Of a stretch of 64,000 bases of DNA, positions 33,288-44,381 are shown in pieces. Both the position numbers and the translations under genes were made by a program. The DNA lies in contig CM041465.1 in the NCBI GenBank assembly GCA_023213395.1, forward strand, positions 101,501,741-101,565,740. Reading direction: 5' to 3'. Position 1 is the first letter of the stretch, and each line of letters opens with the position of its first letter. This DNA is from Cycas panzhihuaensis (taxonomy: Eukaryota > Cycadophyta). Under the pieces are notes generated by a model. It was given only the letters and a program-made list of their open reading frames with translations. It was not told the origin of the DNA and ran no database searches.

Positions 33288-34990
33288 ATGAGGGTTGTTT
33301 CCCGTGAACAACCACCTGTTAAAGAATCTCGTCAAACCAACCAAGCAAGCCATGGTCATGTGAAGGGGAATAAAGGCCCTTCTACCTATGCCTCAGCTTG
33401 TTCTATCGGCATTCCCAGGTCATCTCATCCTAAAGGAGATCCCACATCTTCTTCCTTGTGCCTTACCCGTTTCGCTCATATTGGTATCGAAAGCTATGGG
33501 TACCTTGTCATGTTTAACGACGATGAGTCCCATGGCGAGGACGAGGACCTTCCTCACCCTGTTTCCTTCCTTCGCACTAGTAGGAGACACTCTCTCTATT
33601 CTAGGTTATAACTTAGAACTCCTCTTGTTGGAGAGACTGATCATCCCCTCGTGTCACATGTTATTACATGCATTGACCCACTAATCCTTGACTCTTCCTC
33701 TTCATCACCCCCTGCAAGTGATGATTCTGAGGAACTTCCTTTTGTCCCTTACGAGGGGCCCCTTCCTGACTCTTCCCTAGAGTCTCTTGGGGATATTGGG
33801 CAGTCTGCTAACCACCATGGTCCCATCGCTCCCATTTCCTCTCACACCTCATCTATTCTAAGTAAGGTCATCCACAGGGTGGATTACTTCGAAGATGATG
33901 AGGCCCTACTTGAGCACTTAGCGGGCTCCGCACCCAACCTTCCTTTTGATCACCATAGACTTGGCCACTAGAAGGTCTTAGTGATTAGGTCCACTCTTGC
34001 TAACCCAATCCCATCTTTGGTTCCGTCTCCTCCCATCGACCTTGCCCCCCTTAAGTTCGAGGAGGAGAATGCCATGTGCATGAGGGTAACCCAGGACATA
34101 GTCCTCGCCCCAGGTAAGGTCATTAAGGTGGGGGCGGAATGCTCTTCTAATGAGGTAAGGGAATACTCCCTTTTGTTTTAGGAGTTCTGAGATGTTTTTG
34201 CATGGGATTACTCTAACATGAAGGGAATCGACCCCTCCATTGTTACCCACAACCTTACCACCGTTCCTTATCCTCGTCCCATGCGTCGGAAACAATGCCC
34301 ATTTCATCCTAAACTCTTAGTCGCCGTCAAAATGGAGGTTGAGAAACTCCTAGATACAGGACTCGTTACTTCCATCAACTACCCTAAATAGGTGTCCAAC
34401 ATCGTTCCTATTGCTAAAAAGAATGAGACCATCTGGATATGCGTTGACTTCTGTGACATCAATAATGCATGTTCTAAGGATAATTTACCACTCCCTTTTA
34501 TCAATCAGATCCTCGATCGAACCGTCGGATTTGAAGTCATATCCTTGATGGGCGACTTCTCCAGTTATAATCAAATTCAAATTTCTCCCGAAGACCATCA
34601 CAAGACGGCCTTTACCACTCCGTGAGGTACCTTCACCTACAAGGTGATGCCCTTTAGACAAAAAAATGTAAGCGCCACTTATCAAAGGGTGATGCATTTC
34701 ATCTTTCATGACCTCATCAGCAACACATTGGAGGTCTTTATGGATGATATGATGGGTCTCTCGCGCGTTAGAGCCCATTACCCTTTGGACTTGCGAGCCA
34801 TCTTCACACAATGCCGTAAGTACCATGTAAGTCTTAACCCACTCAAATGCGTATTTGCCGTCACTTTTAGCAAACTCCTTGGGTTCCTTGTGTCGAAATA
34901 AGGAATTCAAATTGATCCTGATGAGGTTAAGGTGATCCTTGACATGTTGCCACCTAGAACTCAATAACAGATTAAGTCGTTTCTAGGCCT
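33288..34990 (+). pseudogene. E1 linker and reverse transcriptase
   Basis: The linker (33288-33970) is acidic/Ser-rich (SYGYLVMFNDDESHGEDEDL, DYFEDDEALLEHLAGS) and is shared with E2. From ~34180: DVFAWDYSNMKGIDPSIV, MEVEKLLDTGLV, ICVDFCDINNACSKDNLPLP, AFTTP and GTFTYKVMPFRQKN. The active site EVFMDDMMGLS is at ~34733-34765, then SLNPLKCVFAVTFSKLLGF. TAG/TGA stops sit at former Gln/Trp codons (for example after SINYPK and after FTTP). The FMDD active site matches E2. Confidence 0.9.
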
Positions 34991-35009
34991 GCTCGGTTTC
35001 CTTAGGTGT

Positions 35010-35560
35010 TTCTTGGCAAACTTCGTCGTGAACACCAAACCCCTTACTAACCTATTAAAGAAGGGAACCTCGTTTATTTGGTTGGCTAAGGCCCAACAAA
35101 CTTTCAAAGGACTTAAGGAAGCCCTTACTTCTGCTTTGACGTTGCCGTCCCCTCGCTTTGATAGGCCTTTCATTCTCTATACCTCAGTGACTGATGAGTC
35201 CTTGGGCGCTATGCTGGCCGAGGAGGATGATTTGGGGGTCGAGAAGGCTATTTACTTCATCAGCCACACCCTCGTGGCTGCCAAGCTTAATTACTCTCCA
35301 ATTGAGAAGGAATGCCTCTCCTTGGTTCACGCGACCAAGAAGTTTAGGCACTACTTACTCGGAAACACTACCAAGGTGATCGTTCAATCTGATCCCTTGC
35401 GTTATTTACTCAACCATTCTGACCTGACAGGTAGGGCTGGTTGTTGGGTTGTCCTCCTTCAGGTATTTGATCTCTACATCGTCAAAAGGGAATCAAAGAA
35501 AGGGATGATAGTGGTGGAACAGCTCATAGATGCCCCCATCCCTAACTCATTCGATACTCC
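35010..35560 (+). pseudogene. E1 pol RNase H, first catalytic Asp lost
   Basis: Open frame 35013-35942 starts with the RT connection (FIWLAKAQQTFKGLKEAL) and RNase H: RPFILYTSVTDESLGAMLAE, EKECLSLVHATKKFRHYLL and VIVQSDPLRYLL. The first catalytic Asp expected at the second position of TSVT is Ser, as in E2. The same frame runs into integrase. This is the longest open pol segment of E1. Confidence 0.87.
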
Positions 35561-35689
35561 TGTTAATGACTCTCTTCCTGATGAGTCTATCTTGACTATT
35601 CAGGGCACTCCTTCCCATCCACTGATTGATAGTGAGTGGTATGGAGACATCGTGCGGTACCTTACTCAGCAACAATACTGCCCAGAAGC

Positions 35690-36868
35690 TAGTAACAAGG
35701 TTAGGTCGCGTATTCAGACCACCGCTAGGCAATACTTCCTCATGGATGAAGTATTGTACAAGAGATCCTTTGACGGGATCCTCCTCCATTGTGTCACTCC
35801 TGAAGAAGCAGACCAAATACTTCGCGAATGCCACCATGGCATTTGTAGGGGCCAATCCATCGCCCAGAGGATCCTTCGTATGGGCTACTATTGGCCGTCC
35901 CTCTTCAAGCATGCCCATGCCTATAACTTAGGATGTCAGTGATGCCAAGATCATACCAACATCTCCTACGTGCCTTCTAAGGCTCTTCATCCCATCGTAT
36001 CTCCATGGCCCTTCTCCCAATGGGGTTTAGACCTTATTGGGGCCATATCGCCGCCCTCTTTGTCGCAACACAAGTTCATCTTAACTACCACAGAATACTT
36101 TACTAAATGGGCGGAATCTATTCCTTTGATTACTACCCCTGGTAAGACGATAGCCACTTTCATCTACCAGCATATCATTTACTACTTTGGGATTCCCGAC
36201 GTCTTGATTATAGACAAGGAACCCCTTTTTGTAACAAGGAGATGGATGAACTTTGTGAGAAATTCAAGATCTCTCAAAAAACCTTTTTCTCTTATTACCC
36301 CCAGGCGAATGGTCAGGTTGAATCATTCAACAAAACTCTTATCAATATCCTAAAGAAAATCGTTGCTTAATCTCAGAGAGATTGGCACCTCCAACTCCCT
36401 TTTGCCTTATGGGCCTATCATACCTCTATCCGTGCTACTACGGAAATGACTCCATTCTCCCTAGTTTACGGGACCGAGGCGGTACTCCCATTGGAAGTGG
36501 AGATACCCTCTCTATGAGTTTCTCTTTGAGGTCTTATCAATGAGGAGTCTATCTGTCAGGCTCGCCTCTTAGACCTCGAAGCCTTGGATGACAGACGTCT
36601 AGCCGCTTACCAGGCTAACCTCGCATCTAAAGCCTGCTCACAAAAGACTTACGATAAACACCTTCGTTCCCGTCCTTTGTATCCTAGGGACCATGTCCTC
36701 AAGCTGGAATATCTTCACGATTGCTTGACCAAGTTCAAACCCAAATGGATCGGTCCCTTTCTCATTCTCGAGAGTCTCGATAACGACGCCTATAGGATTG
36801 CCACCCTAGAGGGCCTTGAATTTGAGAAAGTCATTAACGAGAAATTCCTCGAAAAATTCTACACATGA
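35690..36868 (+). pseudogene. E1 integrase remnant
   Basis: Zinc region HHGICRGQSIAQRILRMGYY...CQ (35830-35945). Core: WPFSQWGLDLIGAISPP, YFTKWAESIPL, IIDKEPLF (36190-36235), then a frameshift through the Asp/Glu region (CEKFKIS-like and NGQVESFNKTL-like strings in other frames). YGTEAVLPLEVEIPSL lies near 36468-36515, and the C-terminus is open to the TGA at 36866-36868 (FKPKWIGPFLILESLDND ... LEKFYT). No chromodomain follows. Confidence 0.87.
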
Positions 36869-36879
36869 TTTATTCGTTA

Positions 36880-37090
36880 TCTTTTCCATGCTCCGAAATG
36901 AGCCTAAACTACTATCCTAAGCTGTTTCCATTCCTCCTGGCCATAGGCAGGATGATAGCTTAGGGTGGCCCTCTCGTTCTTTCTTGGTTCCTCCTGCGGA
37001 ACCCTTGTTCCCATTCCCCTAGGAACCTCATCCTCCTATTTGGGCATTCTCAAATTAGGATGATGCTCTAGAGTGTCACTCCCTTCCTAT
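36880..37090 (+). repeat. E1 3' untranslated repeat, about one unit
   Basis: In inverse orientation to the E2 repeats and matching one unit: TGAGCCTAAACTACTATC, CTTGGTTCCTCCTGCGGAACC, CCTCATCCTCCTATTTGGGC, TTAGGATGATGCTC. E2 has three units at the matching place, so copy number varies between relatives. Confidence 0.8.
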
Positions 37091-37576
37091 TGGCATTTCC
37101 TTTGCATATCCTGCTATGCTCCCATGTGGACATGTGTGCCACCCTATCTCCTAGCCTCACATGTATCCATCGCCGCTACTTGTGGTGATCGTATGTTCCT
37201 CTGCTAGGAATATGGCCCTGCATGAAAGAAAATGTGCATAACTCAAACAAATATCACAGCACAAAAATCATACATTAATTGACTCAAAATATCACCAATC
37301 ATAGCCTCGTGTATCTATGCACCCTCATGCACATACATAAATATGTAAACATAAACATATACATCGTCCATCACATGTTATCATATACATCATCATACAT
37401 CAAATGCGGTATTAATCGCCCCGTCTATATACATAAAAAATAATCATCATATGCCATACCATACATCATCTGCGGGGAGCCAGAGTCCTTGCAGGGAGGG
37501 GTATAATCATGTGACTACATATGGTGACTCCTTGGAGGTCCGTGCTTTCCTATGTCTAAAACAAAACTCCTACACT

Positions 37577-39511
37577 CTACTCTATTGCTGCCCCACCTGG
37601 GGCATCATCTCCTGGCCTATGTGATCCCTCTCTTGGGGACCACATACCTCCTAGGCTCCTACTGCACCTCCGAGAGCTCTCCGCCTCGCTCCCCTCATCC
37701 CATGGCCTCTTGGGGGTCATCGTCATCATATGTGTATATGTCCTGCTCCATGATGATCTCGAGGCCACCTTGTCCACCAGTCGATCGTATCGGGCCTGGA
37801 TACGATCTCGATCGCCCTCTACATTGTAGAGCCCCTCCTCCATTCCCCGGAGACAGTCCTCCATCACTGTTAATCAGATACGGCTCTCTGTGTCCCCTCT
37901 GGCTCCTCCCTGAGCCTCGAGCGCCTATACCCGACTCTGTAGAGCATCCCTCTTAGCTCAGCTCGTGTCTAGCTTTGCTTGAAGGCGTCCCGTACATACC
38001 TCATGCTCTTGGGACTCGACAATCCAAACATCCCTTACCCTCAACAACAGGGCGAATGTTGTCGTATAGGCACCTGCTGATCTGGGCTCCTCTCCTGCCT
38101 AGATCGGAGGTTGCCCCTAAGCATAAGCACGGAGGAATATATCCCAAACTACCACCTCTACCAGCCTCTAGATATCTGTTATACCTGCAAATCCAACATG
38201 TCACATGTGAGTACGTGTCCATATGCATGCCAAACTAAAATCAAATAACATATATACATATGGCAATCAAATGACGATAGGAAAAGCTCGTGTCTCACCT
38301 AGTACAGCCACCGGCTTCTTGACTCGGATGACTGCCTCTGCCGCAGGCACTCCACCAGCTGTAGGTACCTCCTCCTCCTTTGGTACCTCCTCGGCCACTG
38401 CCTCAACTACTAGGGCGTTGCTCCTCTCTTCTACTGGTGTCGCTGCCTCTCTGGATCTCCTGACAATTTGCAACCTCTGGGCTCATGTCACTAGGCCCTT
38501 ACTCTCCTCTGTAGCTCCTGAGGGGCCCGTCTCTCCTCCTGCGGTCCCTAACAGACCTGCCTCACCACTCACGGTCTCTGATGGACCTGTCTCTCCTGTA
38601 GCTCATGATGGGCCAGCCCCATCACCTCCAACTCCACCATCATCTCCTGGGGCCACTCCTGCCCTGCCTGCCTCATCATCGTTATCCCACCTCACAGCTC
38701 TGTATGGGTCTGATATATAGTCAGTCATGGTAAGGAGGTCCAGTGATGTGGCCTCCACCAAGCAACGGACATGTGCCTGGTCCTCGGTCCCCCTAAATCT
38801 AGTCAGCCATCTATGTACCATGGGGGCCCACTCTGAGACGGGTTGTGGTCTCCATGTCGGTGCCACTACTCCAAAGTGGTAAAAAAACCAGCACTGTAGA
38901 AGAGTGATGTATGATAGACCACCCTTCCATGCTACTTGAATAGCATCCAGTTGGGCGACGAGGTTCGTCGCTATGAGGGTAGCCCAATCTAGCCTCTCAT
39001 TGGCCTCACATCTTCGTACTGCATCTATCTAGCCACCTGGTATGTCTCTATAGTTCTGTTTCTGGGATATCTAGAACAGAATACACAATGTGATCAACTT
39101 CCTCACACGAGGAACTCCCGACATCACCATGCTCTAGAGAGGGATACCTCTCCTCTCCCACTTGTCTGAGCTCGTGAAGAATATCGCGGCCTCTCTGTGT
39201 GCTGCCTCATCGCTAGGCAGTGCTCCTAGTGTTGCTGGCCTCCTTGTTGTCGGCACCCCTAGTATCCTCCTAATGTCACCCAGTGTCACTAATACATCCT
39301 CTACTTGGGGTAGATAGAAGACATGCCTCCGTCTATACCAATGTGACACGATATCTACTAATAGCCTCTAGTCTGAAGTGTATTGAGGTGTCCTCGTGAC
39401 CTTCAGTAGGCCACACCTCGTTTAAACCTATCTATCCTCACAAGTCATCATCTCTATAAAACTCAACATGGCCATACCAATATTCTCGCGGTTCTCTACT
39501 GCGATCACCAC
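37577..39511 (-). pseudogene. E1 antisense gene: plant-mobile-domain-like protein
   Basis: Opposite to E1 gag-pol. Exon 2 (39511 down to 38299) starts after a TTTTGCAG acceptor and encodes ENRENIGMAMLSFIEMM, LLVDIVSHWYRRRHVFYLP, VTLGDIRRILGVPTTRRPAT, AQLDAIQVAWKGGLSY, TRFRGTEDQAHVRCLVEAT, then an acidic/Gly-rich linker. The intron runs from GTGAG (38298) to CAG (38185), 114 bp. Exon 3 (38184 to ~37577) ends with a charged coil (EGDRDRIQARYDRLVDKVAS) and SWSRTYTH, matching E2. The plant mobile domain call rests on the HxFxLP...VTLxDIxxILGxP pattern. Several stops are present. This intron-bearing, separately promoted gene is antisense to the retroelement RNA, so it would be removed or disrupted only in its own transcript. 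Confidence 0.75.
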
Positions 39512-39655
39512 CTGCAAAACACCATGAAATAAGTTAGACCCTGACTCATGCTCATCCCCGCATCCTCTAGATTGTCTCTCAACCTCATTCGGTCGAGATT
39601 TGGGGACCCTTGGGCCCCCATCTTTATTTTTCATTAGCTCTACCTTCACACCGTG

Positions 39656-39741
39656 CTAAACTTCACGGTACGGTAGAGTTTGGCTTGGGTTCCACGGTAA
39701 TTGAAGCCCCACGGCAAAGATCATGGCACTGCAATCTTTGC
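39656..39741 (-). promoter_or_regulatory. Palindromic module in the E1 antisense-gene leader (decayed)
   Basis: The plus strand shows CTAAACTTCACGGTACGG with a GTAGAGTTTGG arm (39656-39682), then GCAAAGATC (39714-39722) and its near-complement GCAATCTTTGC (39731-39741). The elements and order match 18248-18333 of E2 in inverse orientation, with several substitutions. Confidence 0.7.
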
Positions 39742-40179
39742 CGCGGTGCGAACATCATCCCCCTAAAAGGGGGGATTTCCCACCTAAAAAATTCAAAAAT
39801 TTTCCCAAAAGCAGGCCATGGCCAGGCCCACTGGGACCAGGGCTACCTAATGCCCTAGTCCTACCTCTCTCTGGGTCTAGTTCAAACTCCTGGGGATCAA
39901 TTTTCGCCTATATGGGGCCTAAAACTATACCAATAAGCATTAAAAAGCATCAAACTTCAATTGACGAGATGGGATAGGGTTTCGACGATCCACTCATTAG
40001 ATCTAGTCGAGTTGTCGCCATCTCGTCGTCCTAGTCTCAATGACTGTCTCTCAATCTCGATCCAACGGTCGGATCTCCCTCTACATGCCTTCGAAGCAGG
40101 GTGGCACTCTGCTGCGTAAAGAAAGGGCTCTGAATTCATTTGTGCGCCCATGAAAATGAATCATATTTTCATCGGTTTT

Positions 40180-40188
40180 CCTTATATA
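40180..40188 (-). promoter_or_regulatory. TATA box of the E1 antisense gene
   Basis: The minus strand reads TATATAAGG, identical to E2 17811-17819, with conserved leader sequence beyond (GCAGCAGAGTGCCACC, GACCGTTGGATCG). It lies 669 bp from exon 2 and about 540 bp from the start of the divergently oriented second RNase H at 40728. Confidence 0.65.
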
Positions 40189-40727
40189 GGTGGAGGCCCC
40201 GATGGGCACTTTCTCCATTTTCGCTTTTGAGGCAGCCCTTAAGACCGTTTCTCATCCCCAATCATCATTGCCTTTTGGCCCTATTTTCCATTGCACTTCT
40301 ATAACCTCCATTTTGCTTATTCCTTCAGGTGCATTAATGGCGCCTCACTGATGCATTTTTGCCTAGGCCCTTCTATCTCGTTTTATGTGCTGCTCCCGTG
40401 CATGCCCAAGTTTATACTCGTTTGGCTCGTTTTGCCATCTTGGACTCATTTTTACAGCACGTTCCTGCCCCTGGGGTCTCCAAAGGGAATGCTCCTTCCG
40501 TTTAGGATCATTCTTCGCTTTCTTAAGTGACCTTTGGCATCCCAGGGTGTCCTTTTCACCGCCCGCTCTCTATTAGTGGTCAGATAGCCTACTCCTATCC
40601 TCGAGTAACCTCATTGCTGGGTCCTCCTACCCTTCGCGGCCATCATTGCTAGCCATACGAGACTCTTTTGCTTCGACTCTAACTCTATTATACATTTTCT
40701 CTACTGAGACACTTTCTTTTCTCGTCC

Positions 40728-41160
40728 ATGACTCTCTTTATCTTCACCGATGGCAGAAGCCGCGGTAATCCTAGCCCCTCTGCCGCCGCATGGATTCTTC
40801 ATGACCCTTTTGGATATGATTTCCTATGTTCCAAAATCTTCCTCCCCAAGGCTACCAATAATGAAGCCGAGTACACGGCCGTTATCGAAGCCCTCACTCA
40901 TGCACTCCGCTTTCACCATGGATCTATTGTTCTTCTTTGTGACTCCCAGGTGGTGGTGTCTCATCTCACCCAGGTTTACCAAGTGCGATGCCCACGCTTG
41001 AGAGCCCTTACCTCGACCGCAAGGTCCCTATTGGCTTGTTTTGAGTCTGTCAACATCTGACATATCCCTCGGGCTCTCAACGCTGAGGCAGACAGCCTCG
41101 TTCGCCTCATCCTTGAGCGTCACCTTCCTCTTCTTGTTGACCACCCTTGAGAGACTTGCC
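40728..41160 (+). pseudogene. E1 second RNase H (plant/archaeal type)
   Basis: MTLFIFTDGRSRGNPSPSAA opens at 40728, with catalytic Asp in FTDG. Further blocks are TNNEAEYTAVIEAL (catalytic Glu), LLCDSQVVVSHL (catalytic Asp) and, after one TGA at 41058, HIPRALNAEADSLVRL (fourth acidic site). The four catalytic positions and the RGNPxPxAAA start fit type I RNase H of the plant/archaeal kind. It is a stand-alone frame of ~140 codons between the antisense gene and the 3' LTR. One internal stop separates the last motif. It differs from the pol RNase H at 35010-35560, which lacks the first Asp. Confidence 0.88.
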
Positions 41161-41475
41161 TGGTCGCCCTGTGGCCCAAGTCTTGGGCCATCTTGCATCT
41201 CACTTTGTTATCTGTTCACAACTCTGAAAGCTAGCTGCTAATGAGGTTAAACTATGGTGACCATTAGGTTTACTCGTTTACCCTTTTTTCTTGCCACCAC
41301 TACACTTTCTCTTTGCATCCTTATGATGGGGCATCCCCCTCATCTATCATAGCTTCTAGTTGATTCTCAGGTGGCACATTGGCAGCCCCTATGTTGTCTC
41401 CACCCCTGTCCTCGTATCCACGTGTTCTGCCACAACACTCACTGACACCCTTGGCTCTTGTTGTGATCATGATTG

Positions 41476-41482
<7 letters not shown>

Positions 41483-41508
<26 letters not shown>
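41483..41508 (+). repeat. (TG)13 microsatellite near the E1 3' LTR
   Basis: Uninterrupted TG repeat. At the matching place E2 has a TA repeat (16593-16609), so this position of the family tends to carry a dinucleotide array. Confidence 0.95.
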
Positions 41509-41509
<1 letters not shown>

Positions 41510-41575
41510 TACTCACAGTTGTGTTACCAGCATTCACCATCGCACCATGCTTTCGAGCGGCGAGGCTCTACTGCC

Positions 41576-41585
41576 AAGGGGGTAG
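41576..41585 (+). other. E1 polypurine tract
   Basis: AAGGGGGTAG directly precedes the LTR start TGTTTCCCAGC at 41586; the same tract is present in E2. Confidence 0.8.
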
Positions 41586-44381
41586 TGTTTCCCAGCTATC
41601 GGGAATGGATATGGATAGGTCGACTTAGGTAAGTGCAGGTATGCTTCTCCCTTTTCACTTTTACTATTTCTTTGGAAAGGTAGATAGAAGCATTGCCTCA
41701 TTGCACAATTGACTGCTTCATTTGTGTGATCACCTTGCATCTATTACTTGATCATGCTGCTTGTCATACCTTTAGTCTATGACGGCCCGTGGGACCCACT
41801 TTTCCGTAAGGTAGGCATCCCCATGGCATTCTACGACCCTCCGCGCTACCTCCACATCACCTCAGGCCTCGCTCAGTTGGTATGATCCGCTCATACCCCG
41901 ATCTTGTATCCATATCATGATATTTCTAGGATTTCTAGCTCTTGGTGCCTTATTTGGCCTAGTCCATATGCCATCCAGACTATCCCTAGCCACTTGGACA
42001 GGAGGGCCAGCCCCTCCTAAGTCTGTCACACCTCTTTTAGGGCTCCCAGAACCTTGATCATTGCCATTTTGGCATTCTGGTCTTGTGCCACTGTAAACTA
42101 AGCGGTACCGTGAAGTTTACCGTGGTGCGACTGTTGCACTTTATTTTTTTATCTGCCATAGCAATTCTCACTTTTTTTCGTGGAATTGCCACGTGGACAA
42201 GTGACCAACTCAGCCCTATTCGCACCATAATTGCTCGATTAGGGTTGAGATGAGTATAAATCCCAAAAAGTTCATCATTTCACATCTCTTAGCTCTCAAA
42301 CATCACGCTCTACTACTGTACTTCTGCTCTCTTCCTCTTCTTATCCATAGGTGCACCTGCAACTCTGCGTTTTCTACTGTTCTAGCTCAGGATCCACCTG
42401 CAGTAGCTCTGTTTCATGGTGGGAGACCCTCCTCCAAGCATTTCCAAGCAAGATCTCTTTGGTTCTTCCTTAACTTCGCCCAGCAAGTGTTCTCTACAGC
42501 CCCACTTTGGGAAATACCCTGTAAACCCTGCAGGACTTACTCCCTTCTGCTAGTTGTAGGGGTAAATCTACCCTAAACTCAGCCTAGCAGGTATCCTTTA
42601 GTTTATTTTTATGATTTAGTATATATTTGTCCCATTAGAACCTATTTGAAAATGTATTTTTCCTTCTCTTTTTTGTTCTTTAGCTGTAGTAAGGATTATT
42701 TTTCTTAGTGTTTGGCTTTGTATCCTTTGATTTCCATCCAATTTCTCTGCTAGTTTTCTTCAAGAAATCTGCGAGAGAGGGCTCACAAGGATTGGGTGAA
42801 GGGAGTAAGGTGGGATCCGTCCCAGTTAGACCTACTCCCCAAGGGCAAACCCCTTCCTATCCTTCCTCTCTTGCATCCATGCTTTCCTTGAGTTGACTAG
42901 GAGTGGGTGGGATCCCGGCTGCTACCAGATATATCAGATGCATCCTCACTGCATTGATTCTAGGCCTGCATGCCCTTCTTTTGGGCCTTCTTCATGCCCC
43001 TAACCTTGCCCGGTATCTATTCGGATCTTCAGTGAGACTTGCATGGCGGTTCATTATCTGTAGTGACTCTGTTACCTAAGCTTCTCTCCTACATCCCGCA
43101 TCATTCATCCCCATGCTTATTGGTTGTCCATAGACTATCACATAACCCTTACCTTGATCTACTTTGAGGTTGCGTGGAGAACCTTTAACGGAGGGTTTTG
43201 CCATCCTGAGGCTACCCTTTCCCTTCTTGCTTGGTATACGTGGTTTTACTTTGAGGAAAGTAGAATCGTTTTAGTAGTAGTTGCACTAACTTCAAATATA
43301 ATTTTTAGCATTCATATCATATATTTGTATATATAGTTTCTTGCAGCCCCTTCTTGGAAGGGAAAGACTCTTGTGGATGCAGGTTGGAAGTAACATCCAT
43401 GAAGAGGAAAGATGTACGATTCTGGGTAAGCCTTCACCCTTCTTCTCTCTTCCCCTTTGCTTGCTTCTTGGTACGTTTACTTGCTTTCCTTGCTTTTCCG
43501 TTTCGATTTGTCTTTTATAAGCGGAAGGTAAGAAAGCCCCTATTTTCCACACCAACTTTGGTCATGTACTGACCATTGGCGAGATGGTGTACATTGCATA
43601 TAAGTGAGGCTCTTCATCAACTACTACACTTCCTGGGTATGCATCATCCCTCTCCATCCACCCCTTTTCCTTTTTACGCTTATCTAAAATCTATTGCATT
43701 TGTTTAATAGATCATATAAAAGCAAAAAGGATAATAAATTAGATACTTACATTTATTTTGCTTAAGTGTGTTGTGTGCTTATTCTTTATAGGAAAAGGGC
43801 ATAGTAGGGATTGCATTCCTCTCCCTTTCTCTTATCTAGCCTGAAAGTACCCATAGATGCACTTCATTTAGTTTGCTTACTTGAATGCATACAAAATGCT
43901 TGTTCTTTTTTTCTCTTGCCCTTTAGTTATTGAATGAAAGAGAGAGACAAAGAGAGAGTAGCTCTTAGCCCCTTTTCTTTACTCCTTCTCTTTGTTAGAT
44001 TTGCTTAGACCGATTAGCCTAGGGAAGCCTACCTACATTTGTCCTAGGCTCTTTGCCTATACCCTTTCATCTTATGTTCCTTCGTCATAGGAACCTCTCC
44101 ATCGAGGGTTCTTCCTCTTCCCTTCCAACCATCTAATGGTGGGAGGACCTCCCTCTTTGAGACCATCTAGGATACCCCTGCGTGTGTCTTCCTTCTCAGA
44201 TTCGAAAGCTACTATGAGGTAGTTGGGCGCCATTCGCAGGTCCCGAACTCTTACTCTGGTGCACGGATGCCCTGTGTGGTGTTCCCTTTTGCTTATAGGT
44301 CTCCATTCATACCCCTAGTTTTAGCTGTTGACCACCTCCATTCCTATCAAGCATAGTGACCATCCCGCAGATGCGGCTCCA
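41586..44381 (+). repeat. E1 3' LTR (2796 bp)
   Basis: Aligns end to end with 10324-13098. Ends GCGGCTCCA at 44381, followed by CATAT. Promoter module: palindrome TAAACTAAGCGGTACC at 42094-42109 with AAGTTTA arm to 42119; TATAAA at 42255-42260, 146 bp from GGTACC, exactly as in the 5' LTR. Confidence 0.93.

Larger units (their letters stand above)
10324..44381 (+). mobile_element. E1: Tat-type Ty3/Gypsy element, ~17.1 kb, split by E2
   Basis: It is bounded by TG...CA LTRs at 10324-13098 and 41586-44381 and flanked by CGTAT (10319-10323) and CATAT (44382-44386). With E2 (13894-30799) removed it is about 17.1 kb. Gene order: LTR, primer site, gag (broken by E2), protease, RT, RNase H, integrase, 3' repeat, antisense plant-mobile-domain gene, sense second RNase H, polypurine tract, LTR. 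RT before integrase makes it Ty3/Gypsy. The CxxHx4HxxxxC gag finger, a degenerate RNase H, an extra RNase H and extra antisense ORF point to the Tat lineage. I count about 20 differences in the first ~245 bp of the two LTRs, so the insertion is not recent. Confidence 0.93.
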
